This document shows, in pieces, positions 55,804-63,492 of a DNA stretch of 64,000 bases. A program made the position numbers and the translations under genes. The first letter of the stretch is position 1. Every line of letters begins with the position of its first letter. The stretch covers positions 1 to 64,000 of the forward strand of contig CACJHI010000007.1 of NCBI GenBank assembly GCA_902593165.1. The letters are read 5' to 3'. This DNA is from an uncultured Bacteroidota bacterium (GTDB lineage Bacteria; Bacteroidota; Bacteroidia; Flavobacteriales; Flavobacteriaceae). The notes under the pieces were generated by a model, which ran no database searches, was not told the DNA's origin, and worked only from the letters and a program-made list of their open reading frames with translations.

Positions 55804-56508
55804 TCAGTTAAGTTTTATTTCCTCTCCCACTTTTAACTTAAATTTTTTCCTAAATAACCATACACATATGTACAAAAGAGGTGTGTCTAAAATAGCAACC
55901 ATTACCTTGAAGAGGAAACCTGATACTATTAATACCAGAAATTTATCTTGAGGTAATATTTCAAAAACTATAAGAAGAGATACAATTGTAAATGTATCTA
56001 CAAATTGTGATGTAAAAGTTGAAAAATTATTTCTTAACCAGAGGTGTTTTCCTTTAGTCAATCTTTTCCAAAAATGATAAACTCTAATATCTATAAATTG
56101 AGCAAATAAATATGTTAGCATTGATGCAAGTACAGCTAATGGAGCATTAAGAAAAACATTATTAAATGTAGTATCATCAATAGGAGATCCTTCAATTGCA
56201 GGTACTTGACTAGAAATAAAAATTAATAATATTGAAAAAACAGACGCAAATATTCCTGTTATTACTACTTGATCAGCTTTTTTTTGACCATATATTTCAG
56301 ATATTAAGTCTGTGATTAAAAATGTTAAAGGGTAAGGAAGAATTCCTACAGATAATTCAAAAAGCTTTACACCCATGAAATTTATATCAAAAGGATACCA
56401 ATAAAATATTTTTGTAAATATTAAATTTGAGGCTACTAGAGATGTTATAAATAATCCAGCTAGAATTAAATATATTTTATTAGCAAGAGAAATTTGATTA
56501 GTTTTCAT
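55804..56508 (-). CDS. Queuosine precursor transporter (YhhQ/QPTR family)
   Basis: A 234-residue membrane protein with about six helices. The family segments LVASNLIFTKIF, GILPYPLTFLITDLISEIYGQKKADQVV and FAQFIDIRVYHFWKRLTKGKHLWLRNNFSTFTSQFVDT are clear. The family imports preQ0/preQ1 for tRNA queuosine synthesis (family knowledge). Its presence suggests salvage. It is translated divergently from folK with only 14 bases between the start codons. Confidence 0.92.
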   Translation of the reverse strand: MKTNQISLANKIYLILAGLFITSLVASNLIFTKIFYWYPFDINFMGVKLFELSVGILPYPLTFLITDLISEIYGQKKADQVVITGIFASVFSILLIFISSQVPAIEGSPIDDTTFNNVFLNAPLAVLASMLTYLFAQFIDIRVYHFWKRLTKGKHLWLRNNFSTFTSQFVDTFTIVSLLIVFEILPQDKFLVLIVSGFLFKVMVAILDTPLLYICVWLFRKKFKLKVGEEIKLN

Positions 56509-56515
56509 GGTATTT

Positions 56516-56523
56516 CAAATATA
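56516..56523 (-). promoter_or_regulatory. Bacteroidetes -7 element for the queuosine transporter, overlapping the folK start codon
   Basis: On the minus strand TATATTTG matches TAnnTTTG and ends 7 bases before the transporter ATG. Its outer base is the A of the folK ATG (56523), so the divergent genes share this 14-base space. The folK promoter would have to lie inside the transporter coding region. Confidence 0.5.
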
Positions 56524-57017
56524 TGAGAAAGATTTACTTATCTATAGGCAGTAACAAAGGTAATCGTTATTCTTTTATTAAAGAAGCTTTAAGATTAATT
56601 CAGAAAGATATAGGTGAGGTAATTTTAATATCAAAAATATATGAGACTAAATCTTGGGGATTTCAGTCTGATGATTTTCTTAATCTTTGTATACTTATCA
56701 AATCTGAATTAATACCAACGAAACTTATAAGTAAACTTAAAAAAATAGAGGAAAGAATTGGAAGAAAAAGAAATAATGATAAGATTGAAGCAAGGGAGAT
56801 TGATATTGATATATTATTTTATTCGGATGAAATTGTTAATCATAAAGATCTAATAATTCCCCATCAAAGACTACATCTTAGGAATTTTGTTTTATATCCA
56901 CTTAATGATATTGCAGCTGATTTTATTCATCCTATTTTATTAAAATCTGTAAATGAATTATTAAATGAGTGTGAAGATTATGACACTCCAAAAGAGTCAC
57001 TATTGGGCCTTTCGTAA
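56523..57017 (+). CDS. folK: HPPK, 2-amino-4-hydroxy-6-hydroxymethyldihydropteridine diphosphokinase
   Basis: A 164-residue folate pathway enzyme that transfers pyrophosphate to hydroxymethyldihydropterin. Visible motifs are IYLSIGSNKGNRY, YETKSWGFQSDDFLN, RIGRKRNNDKIEAREIDIDILFY (metal-binding Asp pair) and the C-terminal IPHQRLHLRNFVLYPLNDIAADFIHP. Its 3' end overlaps the convergent lectin-like gene by 18 bases. Confidence 0.95.
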   Translation: MRKIYLSIGSNKGNRYSFIKEALRLIQKDIGEVILISKIYETKSWGFQSDDFLNLCILIKSELIPTKLISKLKKIEERIGRKRNNDKIEAREIDIDILFYSDEIVNHKDLIIPHQRLHLRNFVLYPLNDIAADFIHPILLKSVNELLNECEDYDTPKESLLGLS

Positions 57018-57581
57018 TCCCCATTTCTGTCTAGATGAAATATCAGTGCTACAGTTATCTAGGGTCAAATCTCTTATCAGATGGGTTGGTGTTCCACCAC
57101 CTCCTTCTCTAGAATTTTCAGAAACTGTAAGACATAAATTAGTGTTGTCATTTAATACTATCTCTGCGTTATTATTTAACTTAAATTTCTGCTTTTCATT
57201 CTTATTACATCCTTTTAATTTAAGTGTTGATGAGGCACTTGTGTTTTCTGCCTCCATACATACATCAAAAAAAGGCATGTAAAATTCATCTTCATCAATT
57301 TTTATATTATCAAAACCTTGATCGACAGAAACTTCTCCTTGATATGAATAGCATGTATGAGCTTGTAGCCCATTATCAGGATCTGCATTTAATTTTGAAC
57401 CTTTAATATCAATACAATAACCTCTATTTTCATTTAATTGTTCTAATAAATATATTTCATAATAGTCATTAGATAATTGTTCAGTTTCTGAAGCTAGACT
57501 TTCATCTTCATTTCTAGAATCTGATTCTGAGTTTTTTGAACATGAAATAAAAAGTAATGATATAAAAAGTATATACTTCAT
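57000..57581 (-). CDS. Lipoprotein with ricin B-type lectin-like domain
   Basis: A 193-residue predicted lipoprotein (lipobox FISC, Cys14) with an acidic spacer (residues 15-40) and one beta-trefoil-like domain. Three repeats can be read: GYCIDIKGSKLNADPDNGLQAHTCYS, VCMEAENTSASSTLKLKGCNKNEKQKFKL and LCLTVSENSREGGGGTP...LTLDNCSTDISSRQKWGL. The Cys pairs and the terminal QKFKL/QKWGL match the QxW pattern of ricin-type domains. Carbohydrate binding at the cell surface is likely but inferred. It lies 3 bases after the methyltransferase gene. Confidence 0.78.
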   Translation of the reverse strand: MKYILFISLLFISCSKNSESDSRNEDESLASETEQLSNDYYEIYLLEQLNENRGYCIDIKGSKLNADPDNGLQAHTCYSYQGEVSVDQGFDNIKIDEDEFYMPFFDVCMEAENTSASSTLKLKGCNKNEKQKFKLNNNAEIVLNDNTNLCLTVSENSREGGGGTPTHLIRDLTLDNCSTDISSRQKWGLRKAQ

Positions 57582-57584
57582 TAA

Positions 57585-58115
57585 TTATATTTCTGTCTTA
57601 TAAAAAAAGTCCCAAAGAACTATTCCTGCAGCAACGGATACGTTCAAAGAGTGTTTGGTTCCAACCTGAGGTATCTCAACAACTTCATCTGAAACATTAA
57701 TTATTTCATTTTGAATTCCATCCACTTCGTTTCCAAATATAAATGCATATTTATTATCCTTAACCGGTTTAAAATTTTCAATTTTAAGAGACTTGTCAGC
57801 TTGTTCTATGGAGACAACTTTAATTCCTCTCCTTTTGAGTTTTTCAATGGTATCGATAATGTCATCTGAATACTCCCAATCAACTGATTCTGACGAACCT
57901 AATGCTGTTTTTTCCATTTTGGGATTATCTGGAGTTGCTGTGTAGCCAGAAATTATAATTTTTTCAATCAAAAAAGAGTCAGATGTTCTAAAAATTGAAC
58001 CAACATTATGGATACTCCTAATATTATCTAGAATGACAATAGCAGAGGTTTTTTTAGATTTTTTGAATTCATCTATTGACTTTCTATTTAGTTCAGTATT
58101 TTTTAATTTTCGCAT
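57585..58115 (-). CDS. SpoU/TrmH-family RNA methyltransferase
   Basis: A 176-residue SPOUT methyltransferase. Motif 1 is DNIRSIHNVGSIFRTSDSF, motif 2 FIFGNEVDGIQ and motif 3 VEIPQVGTKHSLNVSVAAGIVLWDFFY, the trefoil-knot SAM-binding elements. The short length without an extra RNA-binding domain resembles TrmL/TrmH-like 2'-O-methyltransferases acting on tRNA. The target is not certain. Confidence 0.9.
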   Translation of the reverse strand: MRKLKNTELNRKSIDEFKKSKKTSAIVILDNIRSIHNVGSIFRTSDSFLIEKIIISGYTATPDNPKMEKTALGSSESVDWEYSDDIIDTIEKLKRRGIKVVSIEQADKSLKIENFKPVKDNKYAFIFGNEVDGIQNEIINVSDEVVEIPQVGTKHSLNVSVAAGIVLWDFFYKTEI

Positions 58116-58159
58116 TTAAGTAAAAATAAAAATATTTACATTAGCACAAATACATACTT

Positions 58160-60748
58160 GTGACCAAAGCTACTAAAATCACTCCTTTAATGAAGCAGTA
58201 TAATGATATTAAATCTAAATATCCTAATACTATACTTTTATTTAGAGTAGGAGACTTTTATGAGACATTTGGAGAAGATGCAATCTTGGCATCGAAGGTT
58301 TTAGGCATTGTACTTACAAAAAGAGGAGCGGGATCAACAAGTGAAACTGAATTAGCTGGTTTCCCTCATCATTCAATTGAAAATTATCTACCCAAACTTG
58401 TAAAAGCTGGAAATCGAGTAGCCATTTGTGACCAATTAGAAGACCCTAAACTGACAAAGAAAATTGTTAAAAGAGGAGTTACAGAAATTGTTACACCAGG
58501 AATTGCAATAAATGATGGAGTCTTAGATCAGAAAAAAAATAATTATTTAGCATCAATATATTTTGAAAAAAATCAATGTGGTATTTCGTTTTTAGATGTT
58601 TCAACTGGAGACTTCTATGTCTCACAAGGAGATTTTAAACTTATTGATCAATTAATAGCAAACTTTTCACCAAATGAAATTCTAATTTCAAAACCTTCAA
58701 AGAATAAATTCAACGAATTAATAGGGAGTTCATATAATGTTTATCCATTAGATGATTGGGTATATGACAGCACATACTCTCATAATAAATTACTAAATCA
58801 TTTTAAAACTAAAAGCCTTAAAGGCTTTGGAGTGGATGAAATTAAACTGGGTACAATAGCAGCTGGTTCAATTATCCACTATCTAGATGACACCGAACAC
58901 AATAATTTGAGTCATATTTCTAATCTTCAAAGAATTTTTCCAGATTCATATGTTTGGATGGATAAATTCACAATGAAAAACCTTGAGTTATTTAGTTCAA
59001 ATTCAATTAATGGATTTAATCTCTCTGAGACTATTGATGACACTATTACGAGTATGGGTTCCAGAAAATTAAAAAATTGGATTGCATTTCCTTTGATAGA
59101 AAAAAAAGATATCATAGAGCGTCAAGAGATTGTAACTTCTATAATTAAAGATGTTAATATTAGTGATATCCTGGATTTAAATTTAAGCAGTATATCTGAC
59201 ATAGAGAGGCTAATGTCAAAGATAGCAACCTATAAAATCTCTCCTAGAGAACTAGTTCATTTAAAAAACTCTCTAGAAAGTGTTAAGATTATTAAAGATT
59301 CTCTCAATAAAGGAAAAGGAAATTTAAAAAGTTTTGGAAATAGTTTTCCTAACTCAAAATCAATAGTAGATGAAATTTCAACAACTTTAAAAGAGGATTC
59401 ACCTGTTTCTGTTTTAAAAGGAGATTTTATAAATGATAACTATTCAAAAGAATTAGATGCTTTAAGAGAAATAAGATCATCAGGTAAGCAATACTTAAAT
59501 CAAATCCTAGACAGAGAAACTAATAAAACAAAAATACCATCGCTCAAGATCTCTTTTAATAATGTTTTTGGATATTATATAGAGGTAAGAAATACCCATA
59601 AGGATAAGGTTCCTGAAGAATGGATAAGAAAACAAACACTAGTCAATGCGGAAAGATATATTACTCAGGAATTAAAAGAATATGAAGAAAAAATAGTTAA
59701 TGCAGATGAAAAGATTAAGGATCTAGAATTAAAACTATTTCTAAAACTAATTGATAAGCTACAAGATGGTCTCTCAACTTTAAAGATGATTTCAGAGAAA
59801 GTATCAATAATTGATATTTTAAATTCATTTTCTAAAAGAGCAATTAAATTTAAATATTCATGTCCAGAGATCGTAAAAGAAAAAAAAATTGAAATAAAAG
59901 AGGGAAGACACCCAGTTATTGAGGCTAACCTGCCTCATGGGGAGAGATATATTCCAAATGATATTTTATTAGATAATGATCAGCAGATTATTATGATTAC
60001 AGGTCCAAACATGTCAGGAAAATCAGCAATACTTAGACAGACTGCATTAGTTACAATATTAGCTCAGATTGGAAGTTTTGTTCCTGCAAAAAACATGAAA
60101 TTTTCTATAGTTGATAGAATATTTACACGAGTTGGAGCAAGTGATAATATCTCTATGGGAGAATCAACATTTATGGTTGAGATGAATGAGACGGCATCTA
60201 TTTTAAATAACCTGACTAATAACAGCCTTATACTTTTGGATGAGATTGGTAGAGGAACAAGTACTTATGATGGAATATCAATTGCATGGGCCATTGCTGA
60301 ATTTCTTCACGAAAATAAAAATAAACCACATGTTCTTTTTGCAACACATTATCATGATTTGAATGAAATGGAATTAATATTTAAAGGAATTAAAAACTTT
60401 AATGTAAGTGTTAAAGAAACAAAAGATGATGTAACATTCCTGAGAAAACTTGTTAGAGGAGGGAGTAATCATAGTTTTGGTATCCATGTAGCTAAAATGG
60501 CAGGAATGCCGAAGTTAGTTTTAGACTCTGCAAAAAACAAACTAAAATTGATGGAAAGAAATAAACCTAAAGAATCAAAAGCTGTAAGCAAAGATGGTGA
60601 TTTTCAACTAAGTTTTTTTGATGTCGAAGATCCAAAGATGCAAGAAATTAGAAAAATAATTGAAAATTTAGATATTGATAATCTAAGCCCAGTTGAAGCT
60701 CTTATTAAATTGAACCAGATTAAAAAAGAAATAAAAGATGAAGATTGA
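58160..60748 (+). CDS. mutS: DNA mismatch repair protein MutS
   Basis: An 862-residue MutS1. The mismatch-reading FxE motif is in RVGDFYETFGEDA (about residues 30-42). The core, lever and clamp regions follow. The ATPase has Walker A GPNMSGKSAILRQ, LLDEIGRGTSTYDG and ATHYHDLNEME. The start is GTG at 58160, as no in-frame ATG precedes the conserved N-terminus. Its 3' end overlaps the Smr gene by 11 bases. Confidence 0.97.
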   Translation: MTKATKITPLMKQYNDIKSKYPNTILLFRVGDFYETFGEDAILASKVLGIVLTKRGAGSTSETELAGFPHHSIENYLPKLVKAGNRVAICDQLEDPKLTKKIVKRGVTEIVTPGIAINDGVLDQKKNNYLASIYFEKNQCGISFLDVSTGDFYVSQGDFKLIDQLIANFSPNEILISKPSKNKFNELIGSSYNVYPLDDWVYDSTYSHNKLLNHFKTKSLKGFGVDEIKLGTIAAGSIIHYLDDTEHNNLSHISNLQRIFPDSYVWMDKFTMKNLELFSSNSINGFNLSETIDDTITSMGSRKLKNWIAFPLIEKKDIIERQEIVTSIIKDVNISDILDLNLSSISDIERLMSKIATYKISPRELVHLKNSLESVKIIKDSLNKGKGNLKSFGNSFPNSKSIVDEISTTLKEDSPVSVLKGDFINDNYSKELDALREIRSSGKQYLNQILDRETNKTKIPSLKISFNNVFGYYIEVRNTHKDKVPEEWIRKQTLVNAERYITQELKEYEEKIVNADEKIKDLELKLFLKLIDKLQDGLSTLKMISEKVSIIDILNSFSKRAIKFKYSCPEIVKEKKIEIKEGRHPVIEANLPHGERYIPNDILLDNDQQIIMITGPNMSGKSAILRQTALVTILAQIGSFVPAKNMKFSIVDRIFTRVGASDNISMGESTFMVEMNETASILNNLTNNSLILLDEIGRGTSTYDGISIAWAIAEFLHENKNKPHVLFATHYHDLNEMELIFKGIKNFNVSVKETKDDVTFLRKLVRGGSNHSFGIHVAKMAGMPKLVLDSAKNKLKLMERNKPKESKAVSKDGDFQLSFFDVEDPKMQEIRKIIENLDIDNLSPVEALIKLNQIKKEIKDED

Positions 60749-60965
60749 TTTACATGGTAAAACTCATCCAGAGGGTCTTGAACTAATTGAAGAATACATG
60801 CTCTTACACTCTGTAAAAGGAAGTGTTAGTCTTCATGTCATAACAGGGAATTCACCTGCTATGCAAAAAAAAATTATTGATCAAATATGTGATAGATACG
60901 GATTCTCTTATTATATTCCATCGCATAATCCAGGAGAGATGATTATTCAATATGAAAAACTATAA
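60738..60965 (+). CDS. Stand-alone Smr domain protein
   Basis: A 75-residue single Smr domain. It begins with the DLHG motif (IDLHGKTHPEGLELIEEY) and has LHVITGNSPAMQKKIIDQIC, near the usual TGxG site, but here TGNS. Smr domains are usually C-terminal parts of MutS2 with endonuclease activity. Here a free domain overlaps mutS1, suggesting coupled translation and possibly a joint role. No catalytic claim can be made. Confidence 0.82.
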   Translation: MKIDLHGKTHPEGLELIEEYMLLHSVKGSVSLHVITGNSPAMQKKIIDQICDRYGFSYYIPSHNPGEMIIQYEKL

Positions 60966-62070
60966 GTATCTTTTTTTATCTGTATTATTAATCTTTATCT
61001 CTTGCTCAAAAGAAGATGAGATCAATGAACTAAATGAGACAATAGTTGAACTCCAGTCGGAAATTGCAAAGCTTAATTCTGATATTAACGATTACGCTGT
61101 TCAAATAAACCAATTAATTTCCCAGAATAATATTCAATTAGGTCAAATCAATGAATTAAATTTTCAAATTAGTGGTTTTCAGAATCAAATTGAGGAGTAT
61201 ATTAATCAAATAGAAGTTTTAACTGAATCAAATGAAATTTTTGAAACTGACAACAACAATCTAACAAATCAGTTAAATGATCTTCAAGATCAATTATATT
61301 TAATTAGATCTCAAAGCGCTGAGGATGGGGTATACCTTTTTAATAAGATTGAAATTACAGATCCACCTTTTGGAGGTACAATGTGGGATCTTCCAGATTT
61401 AATTAAACCTTCTGATTACACAGTTTATTCAACATCCTCTTATCAAGGTATTTTAGATAGATTATTTTATGATAAGTCTATACCGGATTTTATCACATAC
61501 CCTGCTCATGTGTATAAGGTAAATTTTGGTGATGGTCTCTCTGTAGACTTTGAAATATACTCTGAATTTACACTAGAGGAAGCAGCCAGCATAGAGCTTA
61601 AATATGCTCCTTTAATTGGTCAACTCGGAAAAGACCTTAGAAAAAATATTAAGTCTTTTGAGTTTTTAAAAGGAGAAGAAGTAGCTTCAGCTCAAAGAAC
61701 TGATGATTTAAATTATGCAAATATCACATTTCATACTGGCTGGCTTGATAATGTAGTATCAACAAGACCAAACGGAGATAGGACAGAAGAATTAATGATC
61801 CATGAGTCAGCGCACCTTTCAATTGACCCATATGTTTATGGAAAAGAGGGATGGAATGAAGCTGTTTTACTTGATGGTAATTACCTTTCAACGTATGCTA
61901 AAGATAATCCTGACTCTGAGGATGTAGCTGAAACTTTTCAAGCGTACATAGCTGTTAAATATTTCCCTGAGAGAATTTCTAATTCATTAAGAGATACAAT
62001 ATTATCTGTCTGTTTAAATAGATTTAAATATTTCGATACATTAAATCTTGATTTATCTATATATAAATAA
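60952..62070 (+). CDS. Coiled-coil lipoprotein with zincin-like metallopeptidase motif
   Basis: A 372-residue predicted lipoprotein. The signal peptide ends in FISC (Cys18). Residues 22-125 are a Leu/Ile/Asn heptad-rich coiled coil (INELNETIVELQSEIAKL...). The C-terminal domain (about 130-372) has HESAH at 284-288 in EELMIHESAHLSIDPYV, then DSEDVAETF with Glu327. This matches the HExxH plus downstream Glu pattern of gluzincin-like peptidases of the type with a (E)D-x-A-E-x-F motif. Activity is inferred. It overlaps the Smr gene by 14 bases. No family was recognised for certain. Confidence 0.75.
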   Translation: MKNYKYLFLSVLLIFISCSKEDEINELNETIVELQSEIAKLNSDINDYAVQINQLISQNNIQLGQINELNFQISGFQNQIEEYINQIEVLTESNEIFETDNNNLTNQLNDLQDQLYLIRSQSAEDGVYLFNKIEITDPPFGGTMWDLPDLIKPSDYTVYSTSSYQGILDRLFYDKSIPDFITYPAHVYKVNFGDGLSVDFEIYSEFTLEEAASIELKYAPLIGQLGKDLRKNIKSFEFLKGEEVASAQRTDDLNYANITFHTGWLDNVVSTRPNGDRTEELMIHESAHLSIDPYVYGKEGWNEAVLLDGNYLSTYAKDNPDSEDVAETFQAYIAVKYFPERISNSLRDTILSVCLNRFKYFDTLNLDLSIYK

Positions 62071-62081
62071 CTAAAATATTT

Positions 62082-62089
62082 TAAATTTG
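62082..62089 (+). promoter_or_regulatory. Bacteroidetes -7 element before tRNA-Gly
   Basis: TAAATTTG ends 7 bases before the first base of tRNA-Gly. This fixes the distance from a -7 element to the transcript start at no more than 7 bases in this organism. Confidence 0.6.
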
Positions 62090-62096
62090 CAGTTCT

Positions 62097-62169
62097 GCGA
62101 AAGTAGCTCAGTTGGTAGAGCATCACCTTGCCAAGGTGGAGGTCGCGGGTTCAAATCCCGTCTTTCGCT
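62097..62169 (+). tRNA. tRNA-Gly (anticodon GCC)
   Basis: A 73-base tRNA without encoded CCA. GCGAAAG pairs with CTTTCGC, the D arm has AGCTCAGTTGGTAGAGC, the anticodon loop TTGCCAA carries GCC, and the T arm is GCGGGTTCAAATCCCGT. The discriminator base is U, as usual for tRNA-Gly. It is followed 5 bases later by tRNA-Leu. Confidence 0.96.
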
Positions 62170-62174
62170 CAATT

Positions 62175-62260
62175 GCTCGAGTGGTGGAATTGGTAGACAC
62201 GTTGGACTTAAAATCCAATGAGCAGTAATGTTCGTGCGGGTTCAAGTCCCGCCTCGAGTA
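62175..62260 (+). tRNA. tRNA-Leu (anticodon TAA)
   Basis: An 86-base class II tRNA without encoded CCA. GCTCGAG pairs with CTCGAGT (one G-T), the anticodon stem-loop is TTGGA-CTTAAAA-TCCAA with TAA, a long variable arm follows, and the T arm is GCGGGTTCAAGTCCCGC. It is probably cotranscribed with tRNA-Gly. Confidence 0.96.
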
Positions 62261-62266
62261 CTTAAG

Positions 62267-62308
62267 AAAATCGTAATAGACTATTTAATAGTTTGTTGCG
62301 ATTTTTTT
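62267..62308 (+). terminator. Intrinsic terminator after the tRNA pair
   Basis: AAAATCG at 62267-62273 pairs with CGATTTT at 62299-62305, with an inner stem (AATAGACTAT against ATAGTTTGTT, with G-U pairs) around a short loop, and the T-tract runs to 62308. It is the only convincing intrinsic terminator I found in the window. It separates housekeeping genes from the sulfonate-type module. Confidence 0.75.
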
Positions 62309-62358
62309 ATTACCCCCTAAAACAATTTTATAACTTGTAAGAATGAAAAAACCCTTAT

Positions 62359-63489
62359 ATGAAAATTGATGGTGCAGAAGTTTCCTGGTTTGCCCCGCTG
62401 TGTGATGGAGACGATGATTTTTTAGGGAATCGGAATCCAGCCTATAAAAGTAGCTGGGAAAACACATCAAAAATTATAAAAACGGCTGACGAATTAGGTT
62501 TCAGAAATGTTCTTTGTCCCTCGTCTTACCAAGTTGGTCAAGACACACTTTCATATGTCGCTGGTATGGCCACCGTTACAGAACAAATAAATTTTTTAGC
62601 AGCTGTTCGTTGTGGTGAATTACACCCTCCAATGCTAGCTAGAACTATTTCCACTTTAGACCATATGCTTAAGGGTCGACTTACCATTAATATCATATCT
62701 TCTGACTTGCCAGGAGTAAAACTCTCTTCATCAGAGCGATATGCAAGATCTCGAGAAGTCATAGAAATTCTTAAACAATCATGGACACAAGACAGAATTG
62801 AGTTTAATGGTAAATACTATCAACTAAGTTTGCCAACAGATCCTGTAAAACCATATCAACAAAATGGAGGTCCGCTGCTTTATTTTGGTGGCTATTCTCC
62901 TGATGGTGTTGATTTGTGTGCCGAACATTGTGATGTTTATTTAATGTGGCCTGAAACAGAGCAAAAACTTCAAGGGCTAATGAATGACATGACAAATAAC
63001 GCCTCAGATTATGAGCGTACGGTTCAGTTTGGACTTCGTGTGCATGTTATAGTTAGAGAAACAGAGAAGGAGGCGCGAGATTATGCTAACAACTTACTTT
63101 CAAAATTAGATTTGGATTTAGGAAAAGATATAAGAAACAGAGCACAGGATGCAGCTTCTTTAGGAGTAGCTCGACAAGCTATGCTGAGAGAAGAAGCAGA
63201 TAATCAACATTATGTAGAACCAAATTTATGGACAGGGATTGGGCTGGCAAGGTCTGGATGTGGAGCAGCAATTGTTGGAGACCCAGACCAGGTCTTGGCA
63301 AAAATCAAGCGATATATGGATATGGGAATAAGATCATTTATTTTTTCAGGCTACCCTCACCATCAAGAATGTGAATTGTTTGCAAAATATGTTCTACCGC
63401 ACATTAAAACAGTGTCTCTTCCAGAAGTTTTTGGAAGACGTCCCAAAAAAACACCTAACAGCCCTTTAGGCAGTGGAGTTAGAAAATAA
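62359..63489 (+). CDS. LLM-class flavin-dependent monooxygenase, alkanesulfonate monooxygenase-like
   Basis: A 376-residue luciferase-like TIM-barrel monooxygenase close to SsuD. It has ADELGFRNVLCPSSYQVGQDTLSYVAGMA, TEQINFLAAVRCGELHPPMLARTISTLDHMLKGRLTINIISSD, RYARSREVIEILKQSWTQ and GPLLYFGGYSPDGVDLCAEHCDVYLMWPET. SsuD uses FMNH2 and oxygen to release sulfite from sulfonates; the substrate here is unknown. No flavin reductase is in view. Arg codons are 11 CGN of 23, against 0 of 12 in clpX, pointing to foreign origin. A symporter gene starts 3 bases after the stop. Confidence 0.88.
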   Translation: MKIDGAEVSWFAPLCDGDDDFLGNRNPAYKSSWENTSKIIKTADELGFRNVLCPSSYQVGQDTLSYVAGMATVTEQINFLAAVRCGELHPPMLARTISTLDHMLKGRLTINIISSDLPGVKLSSSERYARSREVIEILKQSWTQDRIEFNGKYYQLSLPTDPVKPYQQNGGPLLYFGGYSPDGVDLCAEHCDVYLMWPETEQKLQGLMNDMTNNASDYERTVQFGLRVHVIVRETEKEARDYANNLLSKLDLDLGKDIRNRAQDAASLGVARQAMLREEADNQHYVEPNLWTGIGLARSGCGAAIVGDPDQVLAKIKRYMDMGIRSFIFSGYPHHQECELFAKYVLPHIKTVSLPEVFGRRPKKTPNSPLGSGVRK

Positions 63490-63492
63490 GAT

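Noticed and set aside
62170-62360. Direct repeat of the tRNA-Leu 3' end as an attachment site
   Set aside because: No second copy was seen within the remaining 1.7 kb of the window. The other boundary, if any, is outside.
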